NCBI GenBank assembly: GCA_945902075.1 | Contig: CAMDMA010000010.1 | Location: forward strand, 31,856-95,855 | DNA: 64,000 nt | Direction: 5' to 3' | Origin: Candidatus Kuenenia stuttgartensis | GTDB taxonomy: Bacteria > Planctomycetota > Phycisphaerae > Phycisphaerales > SM1A02 | Shown here: positions 43,543-51,851 of the stretch, in pieces | How positions within the stretch are numbered: position 1 is the stretch's first letter | How the letters are laid out: each line of letters begins with the position of its first letter | Position numbers and translations under genes: made by a program | The notes under the pieces: model-generated | Told to the model about the DNA's origin: nothing | Database searches by the model: none | Seen by the model: the letters and a program-made list of their open reading frames with translations, nothing else

Positions 43543-44955
43543 TCAATGCGCCACGCGGTGACCGAGATATCGCGATAGTTCCGCGACCATGCCGTCAACC
43601 GTTGCAGCATCACGCGCTTCAAGATTGAGCCGGAGTAGTGGCTCGGTATTCGAGAGCCGAATGTTCGCCCACCAGGTTCCCGCATCGATAGAGAGGCCAT
43701 CCAGTTCGTGGGTTTTCGCTTTGGGATACGCGGCTTTTAGCGCCGCGAGCGCGCCAAGTTTGTCTTCGGTTTCAAAGTTGATCTCACCTGACTGCACATA
43801 GCGCTTACACGGTGCGAGGAGTTGCGAAAGCGGCTTCGTCGCGGATGCGAGGGCCGTGACCACCGCCGCGAATGTCCGCGCACCGGAATCGGTGTTCCAC
43901 ATATCCGCGAAGTAAAAGTGGCCGGAAAGCTCGCCGCCGATGACACCCTTCGATTCTGCAAGCCGCGCCTTCATGAAGACGTGACCAACGCGGCTCTCGA
44001 CGGGCACTCCACCGAGCTCGCGCACGATCTCAGCGACGCTGCGCGAACTGCGGAGGTCGTAGACCACCGACGCGCCCGGCGACGCTCGGAGCGCATCGCC
44101 TACGAGCCACGCAAGCAGAAGATCACAGCCAATCGGTGCGCCGTTTTCATCAAGGACGATGCAACGGTCCGCATCACCGTCAAAGCAGAATCCCGCGTCA
44201 AAGCCACGACCTTCGCTCTTCTCGCGTGCCATCAACTGTTGCAGTTCGCGAAGGTTCGACTCCACGAGCGGATTCGGCTCATGAACGAACTCGCCGGTCG
44301 AATTGTCAAAATACAACTTCTCAATCGAGAGGCCCTTCACGCCGTCGAAGACCTTGGGGAGCATCGTTCCTGCCATACCGTTTGATGCGTCAACCGCGAT
44401 GCGAAGTTTCCTCGCTCCTGAACGCACGCGCGGGTCAACGAATAGGAGCAGATGATCGCGATAGCTGCTCCACAAATCGCGCGACTCCTCGTGACCACCA
44501 AGTGATGTGATCTTCTCGCGCTCGACCATCGCGGCCAGCCGTTGGATCTCGGCGAGACCAGTGTCCTGCCCGACCGGCTTTGCGAGCCGCTTCGAAACTT
44601 TAAAGCCGTTGTAGTGCGCTGGATTGTGAGAAGCCGTCACCTGGACGCCGCCCGCACAACCGAGGTGATTGATGGCGAAATACACAAATGGCGTGTCGAC
44701 GAGTCCAAGATCAATCACACTGGCGCCTGCGTCGCACATTCCTTGTCGCAAGTTCGCGGCGAGTTCCGGCGAACTTCGGCGCATATCCCTACCTACGCAG
44801 ATATGCCGCGACATCGGGTCGTCAAAGCCATCCGCTGCGGCCTGAGCGAGAAGATACTGTGCTGTTCCGAAGCCGATCTGCCACGCGATACGCTCATTAA
44901 GGGGCTTGGGATAGGTCGCGCGGACGTCGTAGGCCTTGAAGACTTGTGCAAGCAT
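43543..44955 (-). CDS. Phosphomannomutase/phosphoglucomutase
   Basis: A 470-residue alpha-D-phosphohexomutase. The N-terminal FKAYDVRATYPKPLN opens domain 1. The phosphoserine loop is TASHNP at 107-112 (S109), the magnesium loop DGDADR at 259-264, the sugar loop GGELSGH near 350, and the phosphate-binding RLSNTEPLLRLN near the C-terminus. It interconverts mannose- or glucose-1-phosphate and 6-phosphate, feeding GDP-mannose or dTDP-glucose pathways; the dTDP-rhamnose genes later in the window need glucose-1-phosphate. The start at ATG 44955 is chosen because it opens directly into the fold; a longer frame adds 23 basic residues. Confidence 0.9.
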   Translation of the reverse strand: MLAQVFKAYDVRATYPKPLNERIAWQIGFGTAQYLLAQAAADGFDDPMSRHICVGRDMRRSSPELAANLRQGMCDAGASVIDLGLVDTPFVYFAINHLGCAGGVQVTASHNPAHYNGFKVSKRLAKPVGQDTGLAEIQRLAAMVEREKITSLGGHEESRDLWSSYRDHLLLFVDPRVRSGARKLRIAVDASNGMAGTMLPKVFDGVKGLSIEKLYFDNSTGEFVHEPNPLVESNLRELQQLMAREKSEGRGFDAGFCFDGDADRCIVLDENGAPIGCDLLLAWLVGDALRASPGASVVYDLRSSRSVAEIVRELGGVPVESRVGHVFMKARLAESKGVIGGELSGHFYFADMWNTDSGARTFAAVVTALASATKPLSQLLAPCKRYVQSGEINFETEDKLGALAALKAAYPKAKTHELDGLSIDAGTWWANIRLSNTEPLLRLNLEARDAATVDGMVAELSRYLGHRVAH

Positions 44956-45222
44956 GCGGGGTGTATATCGGACGGGCGCACGCCTTGCTTGCGACCGTAG
45001 GCACTCGATGGTCAGATCAGGCAAATCGCCCCTTACAAAACATCGACGCCCACAGGAGCCTGACTTTTTGTAGACTCCTCGATCCCCTCGACGGCGTTCG
45101 TCGTTGGGTCAACCCGCGCATCTGTGGCAGCGCGGCTTTCGCAGACGGTTCGCCGTCATCCACAAGCGCCCTTGGACGGGCGGGTCGCCACCCCGCTGCG
45201 TCGGTGTCGCTGGAGAGCAAAC

Positions 45223-46113
45223 ATGGCTTCTCTCGTTCAGGAACTTATCGAAGCAGGTATTCATTTCGGTCAGCGTCGCAGCAACTGGAATCCGAAGATG
45301 GCGCCGTACATCCACGGCGTCCGCAACCAGATTCACATTCTCGATGTGCGTGAATCGATCAAAGGCCTCCTTCTCGCCAAGCGCTTCATTGAGAAGACCG
45401 TCGGTAACGGCAAGGATGTCTGTTTCGTCGGAACCAAGCGGCAGGCGCGCGGTGCCATTGAGCAGTATGCGGCTGACGTGCAAATGCCGTTCGTCACGGA
45501 GCGCTGGCTCGGTGGCACGCTCACCAATTTCCGCACCATTCGCGAGCGCTTGAAGCGCCTCGACGAACTGGACCGGATTGTCGAGAGCGGCGACCTCAAA
45601 AACTACTCGAAGAAAATGGAATCGCAACTTCTTCGCGAGCGCAAGAAGATCCAGCGAAACCTCGGCGGCGTTCGCACCATGACGCAGACTCCTGGCGCGC
45701 TCATTGTCATTGATACCAATCGCGAGAAGAATGCGCTCCTCGAAGCGCGATCGCTTGGTATTCCGACGGTCTGCCTCGTCGACACCGACGGCGACCCGGA
45801 TCTCGTGAACATCCCGATCCCCGGCAACGATGACTCGATGCGCACCATCGACATCGTGATCCGCGAACTTTGCGACGCTGTGAAGAAGGGCAAGGAAGGC
45901 CGCTCGACTTCTGGCAATGCTGAAGGTCAAGGCGGTGGTCGTGAAGGTGGTCGTGAAGGTGGTCGCGAAGGTGGTCGCGAAGGTGGTCGCGAAGGCGCCG
46001 CACGTGGCGAGGATGGCGGCCCAGGTCGTCGACGATCGACCCGTGCGAAGTACTCAGCTTCTCCCCGTGGCGATGCCCCGGTCGCTGCGACTGAGGGCGG
46101 CGAGGCGAGCTAA
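45223..46113 (+). CDS. rpsB: 30S ribosomal protein S2 with Gly-Arg-Glu repeat tail
   Basis: A 296-residue S2. The core shows AGIHFGQRRSNWNPKM, IHILDVRESIKGLLLA, FVGTKRQARGAIEQYA, RWLGGTLTNFRTIRERL and PTVCLVDTDGDP. The ATG at 45223 has GGAG 7 bases upstream; longer frames read into the leader. Beyond residue 230 it has an unusual C-terminal extension containing five GGRE repeats and then an Arg/Ser-rich tail, about 50 residues longer than the core requires. tsf follows after 161 bp, the standard rpsB-tsf order. The 267 bp upstream (44956-45222) hold no gene and probably contain its promoter and leader. Confidence 0.97.
   Translation: MASLVQELIEAGIHFGQRRSNWNPKMAPYIHGVRNQIHILDVRESIKGLLLAKRFIEKTVGNGKDVCFVGTKRQARGAIEQYAADVQMPFVTERWLGGTLTNFRTIRERLKRLDELDRIVESGDLKNYSKKMESQLLRERKKIQRNLGGVRTMTQTPGALIVIDTNREKNALLEARSLGIPTVCLVDTDGDPDLVNIPIPGNDDSMRTIDIVIRELCDAVKKGKEGRSTSGNAEGQGGGREGGREGGREGGREGGREGAARGEDGGPGRRRSTRAKYSASPRGDAPVAATEGGEAS
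45934..45993 (+). repeat. Five 12-bp tandem repeats in the rpsB tail
   Basis: The unit GGTGGTCGYGAA occurs five times in frame, encoding GGRE each time. The copies differ only at the third base of the Arg codon. The tail is probably solvent-exposed, and length change would keep the frame. Confidence 0.95.
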
Positions 46114-46274
46114 GTGCGTGACAGACATGCAGCGTGTCGCTTCGCGCAAGAAGGGTTTGCGAAACCCGGACTGAGAGCAAAGTGCCTGCTGACTGTCGGG
46201 AATTGAGATTCTGAAGCCGAAACGACCAAGCAAACCTAAATCCTGCCGGGACCACCTGGCGACGAGATCAGATC

Positions 46275-47096
46275 ATGAGCACCGCAAATATCAGTCCGAA
46301 GGACGTCATGAAGCTCCGCGACCGCACCGGTCTCGGAATGGGCGATTGCAAGAATGCACTCATTGAGGCCAATGGCGACATCGACGCCGCTGAGAAGATC
46401 ATTCGAGAGAAGATGAAGGGCAAGATGGACGCCCGCACCGATCGAGCCGCTGGCGAAGGTTGCGTGTCGGTTGTCATCACTGGTGGCGAGGCTGGTGGCA
46501 AGGCTGCGATTGTCGAAATCCGCAGCGAGACCGACTTCACCTCGCGCAACGAAGAGTTTCGCGCGATGGCTGCAGACGTCGCAAAGATGGCGCTCACGCA
46601 TCCTGCGGGCTCTGTGACCGCCGACAAAGCGATCACAGACCGTGTCGACGCCGTGCGTCTCAAGACTGGCGAGAACATCTCGTTCGCCCGCGGCGTGGTC
46701 CTTGAAGGTGGATCCTTCGCGTCCTATGTACACCACGATGGCAAGCTCGGCGTGCTTTTGAAGTACGAGGGTGGCGAGATGGCCGCTGACATCGGTACGG
46801 GCATCTGCCAGCACATTGCCGCGGCTGTCCCAACTCCAGCTGCGATCGACGCGGACGGCCTCGACCAGTCAGTCGTTGCATCGAAGCGCGCTGAGGCAAT
46901 CGCGGAAGCCCAAGCTTCTGGCAAACCAGCGCAAATTGCGGAGAAAATGGCCGAAGGCAAAATGCGCAAGTACTTCGAGGAGGTCACCCTTCTCGGACAA
47001 CCCTACGTTCGCGACGACAAGGTTCAAGTCGGACAAATCGTGCCGAAGGGCGTCAAACTCGTCACGTTCGTGCGCATGCGGCTCGGACAGGAGTGA
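46275..47096 (+). CDS. tsf: Elongation factor Ts
   Basis: A 273-residue guanine-nucleotide exchange factor for EF-Tu. The N-terminal UBA-like domain is VMKLRDRTGLGMGDCKNALIE. The conserved VEIRSETDFTSRNEEF motif is the EF-Tu-contacting TDF element, followed by VVLEGGSFASYVHHDGKLGV and the C-terminal TLLGQPYVRDDKVQVGQ. It lies downstream of rpsB and is followed by a strong terminator. Gene identity is certain. Confidence 0.97.
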   Translation: MSTANISPKDVMKLRDRTGLGMGDCKNALIEANGDIDAAEKIIREKMKGKMDARTDRAAGEGCVSVVITGGEAGGKAAIVEIRSETDFTSRNEEFRAMAADVAKMALTHPAGSVTADKAITDRVDAVRLKTGENISFARGVVLEGGSFASYVHHDGKLGVLLKYEGGEMAADIGTGICQHIAAAVPTPAAIDADGLDQSVVASKRAEAIAEAQASGKPAQIAEKMAEGKMRKYFEEVTLLGQPYVRDDKVQVGQIVPKGVKLVTFVRMRLGQE

Positions 47097-47159
47097 GTTT
47101 GGAACAACTCGATTCGCGCAGGAAAGCGCGGTCAAACTTGTGTTCGCACAGATTTTCAA

Positions 47160-47188
47160 GGACGCCCGGAACACCGGGCGTCCTTTTA
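47160..47188 (+). terminator. Rho-independent terminator after tsf
   Basis: GGACGCCCGG and CCGGGCGTCC form a perfect 10-bp stem around loop AACA (47160-47183), followed by TTTTATA. It lies 63 bp after the tsf stop codon. Confidence 0.92.
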
Positions 47189-47399
47189 TATTAATCTGTG
47201 ACTGAGAAGTACACAATTCAACTCTCGAACTCCAATATCCCAGCGCTGCGCTCGGACCTGGTCCCCAATCGGAACGCCGCCTTCGCTTGCAGTGCATTCG
47301 GGGACATACCCCGCTTCTCAGTCGCCACAAAACCGATTTTCCTATGGCTGGAACGAGCGCGACTTCCCGATGCTAGCCCACACAAGACGGTACGACACG
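47189..47399. other. Intergenic region before the polysaccharide block
   Basis: Part of a 303-bp gene-free stretch (47097-47399) once the tsf terminator is removed. No convincing -10/-35 pair, operator or RNA gene is seen. It should hold the promoter of the downstream sulfotransferase operon. An open frame covers it from 47292 but starts well before any sulfotransferase homology. Confidence 0.5.
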
Positions 47400-48470
47400 A
47401 TGCACACCATGACCTTTAATGGACCCATCTTCATCTGCGGAACGAGCCGATCAGGCACCAGCGTGTTGCAATCTGCGCTTGAGAAAAATACACGCATCGC
47501 CATCGCTGGCGAGACTCACTACTTCGATGATCTCCGCGTCGCACTCGGAGCGGCTCGGCGCGCTGCACCGCTCGACGAGACGATGAGACTGCGTGTTGAG
47601 GATTACTTTCTCGCACTTTCGCATCGGCCGTTTGGTCACGCGGGCGATCCGAACCAAGGCTGGATGCACCGCGACGCACTGCGCGCACGAGCGAAGTCTC
47701 TCGGCGATGGTGCTGACGCATATTTCGAGGCCTTTTGTCGCGAGTGCGGAGCGCGCAACGAAGCCGACATCTGGGGCGAGAAGACGCCACGCCATGTCTT
47801 TCGTCTCACCGAAATGCTTACTCGTCATCCTGAAGGGAAAGCAATCTTCATGCTGCGCGATCCGCGTGCCGTAGTCGCCAGCTACCGTGATTGGAAGAAC
47901 CAAGGCGGATTCGATTTCGAGAAAGACCCCGGGCATGCACAGACCCTAGCGGCTGAAGAGGCTCGGGCGCGCCGCTCCTATCACCCTGTCACCATCGCGC
48001 TCCTCTGGGTCGCAGCGGCGCGTGCAGCGAGTCAAGCCTTGCAGGCCTTTGGGCCAACAAGGGTCCGCCTGCAGCGCTACGAAGAACTCTGCGACAAGCC
48101 CGACCAAGAGCTCGGAGCGATATTTGACTGGCTCAGGCTCGAGCGTCCAGGAAACATGACCGCAGTGCCGGTTCGAAACTCAAGTTACGAGAAGTACTCC
48201 AATGATGGCGGTTTCGTTCGCGGAGCGATGGATCGCTGGCAGAAAACGATGAGCGCAGCGGAGATCTCTGTTGTTGAGCGATGTTGTCGATCGCTGCTCG
48301 TCCCGATGGGTTACGAGTCGGTCTCCCCCGCGGCATCCATCTCAGCGACAGCACTCTACTACGCCTCTGCGGCTCCAGCGATCATCCGTGCCGCCATGAT
48401 CAACGCCAAACGGAGCGGCAATATGGTGGAGTACATCTCCCGCCGCGCTCGATTGGTGATAGGGCGCTGA
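47400..48470 (+). CDS. Sulfotransferase-family protein
   Basis: A 356-residue protein with the PAPS-binding 5'-phosphosulfate loop PIFICGTSRSGTSVLQSAL right at the N-terminus and the 3'-phosphate element KAIFMLRDPRAVVASYRDW. The intermediate WGEKTPRH corresponds to the conserved structural His region. It would sulfate a carbohydrate hydroxyl. Start ATG 47400 is inferred from the fold position; ATG 47370 and 47409 are alternatives and none has a clear ribosome-binding site. It heads a tightly packed operon with a GT2 glycosyltransferase, a flippase and a second sulfotransferase. Confidence 0.82.
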   Translation: MHTMTFNGPIFICGTSRSGTSVLQSALEKNTRIAIAGETHYFDDLRVALGAARRAAPLDETMRLRVEDYFLALSHRPFGHAGDPNQGWMHRDALRARAKSLGDGADAYFEAFCRECGARNEADIWGEKTPRHVFRLTEMLTRHPEGKAIFMLRDPRAVVASYRDWKNQGGFDFEKDPGHAQTLAAEEARARRSYHPVTIALLWVAAARAASQALQAFGPTRVRLQRYEELCDKPDQELGAIFDWLRLERPGNMTAVPVRNSSYEKYSNDGGFVRGAMDRWQKTMSAAEISVVERCCRSLLVPMGYESVSPAASISATALYYASAAPAIIRAAMINAKRSGNMVEYISRRARLVIGR

Positions 48471-48471
48471 T

Positions 48472-49401
48472 ATGAATGACACCACCGCCGCCTCAGTTCC
48501 GGAAGTCAGTGTGCTCGTCGTCGGGTACAAAAGCTTGTCCTACATCGAGCGTTGCCTCTGCGGCGCGATTCGCTCTGCAGGTACCGCAGGGTTTGAGTTC
48601 ATTTTTATCGACTGCTCCAATGACGGAAGCGAGCAGTTCGTGCGTGAACGATTTCCATCGGTGAAAGTCCTCCCCTACCAAGGAAACCTTGGATTCGCGC
48701 TTGGGAATAATCTGCTCGCTACACACGCGCGCGGCCGTCGACTACTACTCCTCAATCCTGATGCCTTTGCAGAGAGGGATGAGCTTGTGGCTCTGCTTGC
48801 TGTCGCAAAAACGCGACCGGACGCAGCAGCATGGGGTGCCGTGAATATGCTTCCGTCCGGAAAGGTTGACGGTGGGTCCATCCAACCGATGCTTGGCGCA
48901 TTGCCCATTGCTCTGGCGATCATTGGACTCGCGCATATTCGGCCTGGCGCCGCATCATTAAAACAGATGAAGCTCCAAGAGGTCCCAGTACTTTCTGGCG
49001 CTTTCATGATGGTTGATGCAGATTTGTGGCGGCGCCTTGGTGGGTTCGACGAGCGATTTTTCATGTACGCAGAGGAAGTCGATCTCTGTAAGCGCATCGC
49101 CGATGCTGGGTATGCGCTTATCGTCGATCCGCGCATTCGGATCCTTCACGATACGGGCAGCGGCGATAGGAGAAACCCACAGCGACTCATGAACCGTGCG
49201 CGAGGTAATGCCACCTTTTTTCGAAAGCACTTCGGCCCAACCTGGGCTGCGTGTTGCCTTTGGCTTCAGTTTCTCCATGCTGTCACAAGGCTGATCGGCG
49301 GAACCCTCACTGGAAAAGAATCAATCGCAGCGGGATTTAAGCCGATCGTTACCCAACGCTCGGCATGGTGGAACGGCTGGCCCGGGAAGAAGCAACCATG
49401 A
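48472..49401 (+). CDS. Family 2 glycosyltransferase
   Basis: A 309-residue GT-A fold transferase. Landmarks are VSVLVVGYKSLSYIERCL, FIDCSNDGSEQF, LGFALGNNLLATHARG with LLLLNPDAF, and FDERFFMYAEEVDLCKRI. The final motif EEVDLC is that of rhamnosyltransferase-like GT2 enzymes, so a rhamnosyl donor is plausible given the rml genes nearby. The C-terminal region is hydrophobic and amphipathic, suggesting membrane association. It starts 1 base after the sulfotransferase stop and overlaps the flippase start (ATGA). Confidence 0.9.
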   Translation: MNDTTAASVPEVSVLVVGYKSLSYIERCLCGAIRSAGTAGFEFIFIDCSNDGSEQFVRERFPSVKVLPYQGNLGFALGNNLLATHARGRRLLLLNPDAFAERDELVALLAVAKTRPDAAAWGAVNMLPSGKVDGGSIQPMLGALPIALAIIGLAHIRPGAASLKQMKLQEVPVLSGAFMMVDADLWRRLGGFDERFFMYAEEVDLCKRIADAGYALIVDPRIRILHDTGSGDRRNPQRLMNRARGNATFFRKHFGPTWAACCLWLQFLHAVTRLIGGTLTGKESIAAGFKPIVTQRSAWWNGWPGKKQP

Positions 49402-50936
49402 GTGCTCGCGAGGGACCTTTGAAGCGGCGATCAAGTCGCGACGCACTCAAGTGGTCGTACATCCTCGCGTGGGTCACGAAGGGCATCAATATCGTTTCGC
49501 TCTTCGTGCTTGCGAAGCTCCTTGGCCCCGAAGCATTTGGTGTGGCTGCGCTTGCGATGACCTTCGTGATGCTCATCGAAGTCATCGTTGACTCCGGACT
49601 GATGATGGCGATTGTGCAGCGCAAAGATCTCGACCCGCGCGACCTTGACTCACTCTTTTGGCTCAACATCGCGATCTCGGTTGTTCTCGCACTCTTGGGC
49701 TATCTCGGTTCTGACTTGCTTGGTTGGGTTGTAGACAACAAAGAAGTTCCGCTGATGTTTGCGGCACTTAGCCCGCTAATCCTCGTGAAGGGACTCACCG
49801 TCGTTCAGATGGGGCTTGCTCAGCGGAACATGATGTTCAAGACGCTCGCAATCCGCGGCGCAACGGGTGCGGCGATTGGTGGAATCGCAGCGGTTGTCGC
49901 CGCTCTTGCAGGTCTCGGAATCTGGTCGCTCATCGTGCAGTACCTGACGACGGCACTCATCTCACTCGTAATGCTCTGGCGGCTCGGCGACTGGCGCCCC
50001 ACGATGCGCTTTGAATGGAAGCGTGCGACTTCCTTCTTCCACTTTTCCTCAGGCATTGTCAGTTCTCAGATCGCCGTCTTTGCTGCAAATCATGCAGACG
50101 TCTTTGTCATGGGCGCACTGTTTGGCGAAGCAGCGGTTGGTATTTTCCGGCTTGCGCTGCGCGTGGTGAATCTCGCCGTCGACATGCTGGTGCGACCAGT
50201 GCAAGTCGTCGCCACGCCAAGACTCGCAGGCTTACAGCATGATCCGGCCGCCCTGCGCGCCGAAACGCTGAGGCTGCTGCGAAAGTCCACCCTACTCATG
50301 CTGCCAGCCATGGCCGCTCTCGCAGCATCTGCTGAACTCTGCAGCGTGTTGCTTGGATCACGATGGCAATCCGCTGAATCGGCCATACGAATCCTCACGA
50401 TTCTTGGCGTGGTCAAGTCTGCCACGCTGTTGAGTGGCCCAGTACTGCTCGCTCTTGGCCGAAGTCACACTGCGGCGATTGGGAGCTGGACTTCGTGTTT
50501 CGTGACGGTTGCAATCGTACTTCTTGTCGGGATGCTGACGCGTAACCAGGATCCGACCGCACAAGTTGACGCGATCGCATGGGCGCGAGCCGCCGCGCTC
50601 ACGCTCTTTGTTGCACCCGTACAGTGTTTTTTCATGGGACGCATGATCCAACTCACGATTCCAAGCCTTGCTCTTGCGATCGCGCCTGGCGTCATCGCGG
50701 CGATTGCCACGCTTACCGTTGGCATGACACTCCAAGCGAGTACCCAGGCACTTGGCGCCAGCGAGCCGATAAGCGCATCTTGCGCGGCCTTCAGCAGCAT
50801 GCTCACCGCTGCCGCAATTGTGGTTTTGCTTCGCCGCCGAAGTCGTCAAGATCAAACAAGCACTAGGGCCGCATGGACTGTAACGAGCGCGATACCGCTT
50901 CCCACAGCGGATCCTGCGACTGGAGATCGACAATGA
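49398..50936 (+). CDS. Polysaccharide flippase (Wzx/MOP family)
   Basis: A 512-residue membrane protein with about 12 hydrophobic helices of the polysaccharide-transporter (MOP) type. Family-like features are the N-terminal SYILAWVTKGINIVSLFVLAK, KLLGPEAFGVAALA, VVQMGLAQRNMMFK and FAANHADVFVMGALFG. It would flip lipid-linked glycan repeat units across the inner membrane. The ATG at 49398 overlaps the previous TGA, with GGAAGAAG upstream. The C-terminus has an extra basic tail (LLRRRSRQDQ). It overlaps the second sulfotransferase by ATGA, so the operon is translationally chained. Confidence 0.9.
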   Translation: MSAREGPLKRRSSRDALKWSYILAWVTKGINIVSLFVLAKLLGPEAFGVAALAMTFVMLIEVIVDSGLMMAIVQRKDLDPRDLDSLFWLNIAISVVLALLGYLGSDLLGWVVDNKEVPLMFAALSPLILVKGLTVVQMGLAQRNMMFKTLAIRGATGAAIGGIAAVVAALAGLGIWSLIVQYLTTALISLVMLWRLGDWRPTMRFEWKRATSFFHFSSGIVSSQIAVFAANHADVFVMGALFGEAAVGIFRLALRVVNLAVDMLVRPVQVVATPRLAGLQHDPAALRAETLRLLRKSTLLMLPAMAALAASAELCSVLLGSRWQSAESAIRILTILGVVKSATLLSGPVLLALGRSHTAAIGSWTSCFVTVAIVLLVGMLTRNQDPTAQVDAIAWARAAALTLFVAPVQCFFMGRMIQLTIPSLALAIAPGVIAAIATLTVGMTLQASTQALGASEPISASCAAFSSMLTAAAIVVLLRRRSRQDQTSTRAAWTVTSAIPLPTADPATGDRQ

Positions 50937-51814
50937 TAAATCCTATCCACGGCTTCCGTCGACTGTCTCGACTGTGGGCCGACCGCAAGTTTCAGCAATC
51001 GACCTTTTACAGGGGACCAGCGGAGAGCAACGTCGAAGCGGTATTCATTGTGGGTTGCGGACGTTCCGGAACGACATTGCTCCGCGCGATGCTTGAGAGA
51101 CACCCGCGACTCTGGGGCGGACCCGAGAGTTGGATCTTCGCGCAACGAATCGATCCCGTCATACTCTCCTGGAAGTTCGAAACGGACCCAAGTGAGACTC
51201 GCGCGCTGCTTGCGTCCTGCTCAACGGCGGTTGAGTTTTCGGAGCGATACTTCGGCAAGTGCACCGTCGCTGCTGGCAAGTCGCGTTGGGTTGAGAAGAC
51301 CCCGAGACATGTTCATTGTCTCCCCTACCTCCTCACATCGTTTCCTCGAGCCCGCTTCATCCACATGGTTCGCGACGGCCGTGATGTCGCATGCTCGCTG
51401 CGCAATCATCCCAAAGCGGCGATTCGAAGGAGCGGTGTTGTGCCGCTCAAGATGAACCACCCCATTTCGTTTTGCATCAATCGCTGGCTAGCCGACACCT
51501 CTGCCGGCCTCGCGCTTCAAACGCACCCGCGAGTCCTCACCCTCCGATACGAGTCACTCGTGCGCGAGACTGAGCGCACGCTTCGTACCGCGTGCGAGTT
51601 CATCAATGAAGACTTCACGCCGGAACTGATGCGACCGACATCAGAAGCCACACCCAACGCGCAAACGCGCGCTCCAAGTAATCTCGCTAGTTTCGAGACT
51701 GTGAATGCGGGCAGCATTGGGCGATGGATGCGCGACCTGTCGCCAACTGAACTCCAGACGTGCTTACGAACTGCCGGGCCTCTCTTAGAGGCACTGGGAT
51801 ACATCACCCCATAA
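50933..51814 (+). CDS. Sulfotransferase (second)
   Basis: A 293-residue sulfotransferase. The PAPS loop is VFIVGCGRSGTTLLRAML; the 3'-phosphate motif is RFIHMVRDGRDVACSL. RWVEKTPRHVH and LRYESLVRE complete the family pattern. The C-terminus NAGSIGRWMRDLS resembles bacterial sulfotransferases acting on glycans. The ATG at 50933 overlaps the flippase stop. With the first sulfotransferase it brackets a glycosyltransferase and flippase, so the polymer produced is probably sulfated. It converges on rfbB with a 37-bp gap. Confidence 0.85.
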   Translation: MINPIHGFRRLSRLWADRKFQQSTFYRGPAESNVEAVFIVGCGRSGTTLLRAMLERHPRLWGGPESWIFAQRIDPVILSWKFETDPSETRALLASCSTAVEFSERYFGKCTVAAGKSRWVEKTPRHVHCLPYLLTSFPRARFIHMVRDGRDVACSLRNHPKAAIRRSGVVPLKMNHPISFCINRWLADTSAGLALQTHPRVLTLRYESLVRETERTLRTACEFINEDFTPELMRPTSEATPNAQTRAPSNLASFETVNAGSIGRWMRDLSPTELQTCLRTAGPLLEALGYITP

Positions 51815-51851
51815 GTAACGTAAACGCGACGAACACACTCGTCACGGAAAC

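Noticed and set aside
45934..45993. rpsB repeat as a CRISPR-like array
   Set aside because: Units are contiguous 12-mers in frame without spacers.
47292..47399. Upstream extension of the first sulfotransferase
   Set aside because: The extra 36 residues precede the PAPS loop without homology, and the loop normally sits close to the N-terminus.
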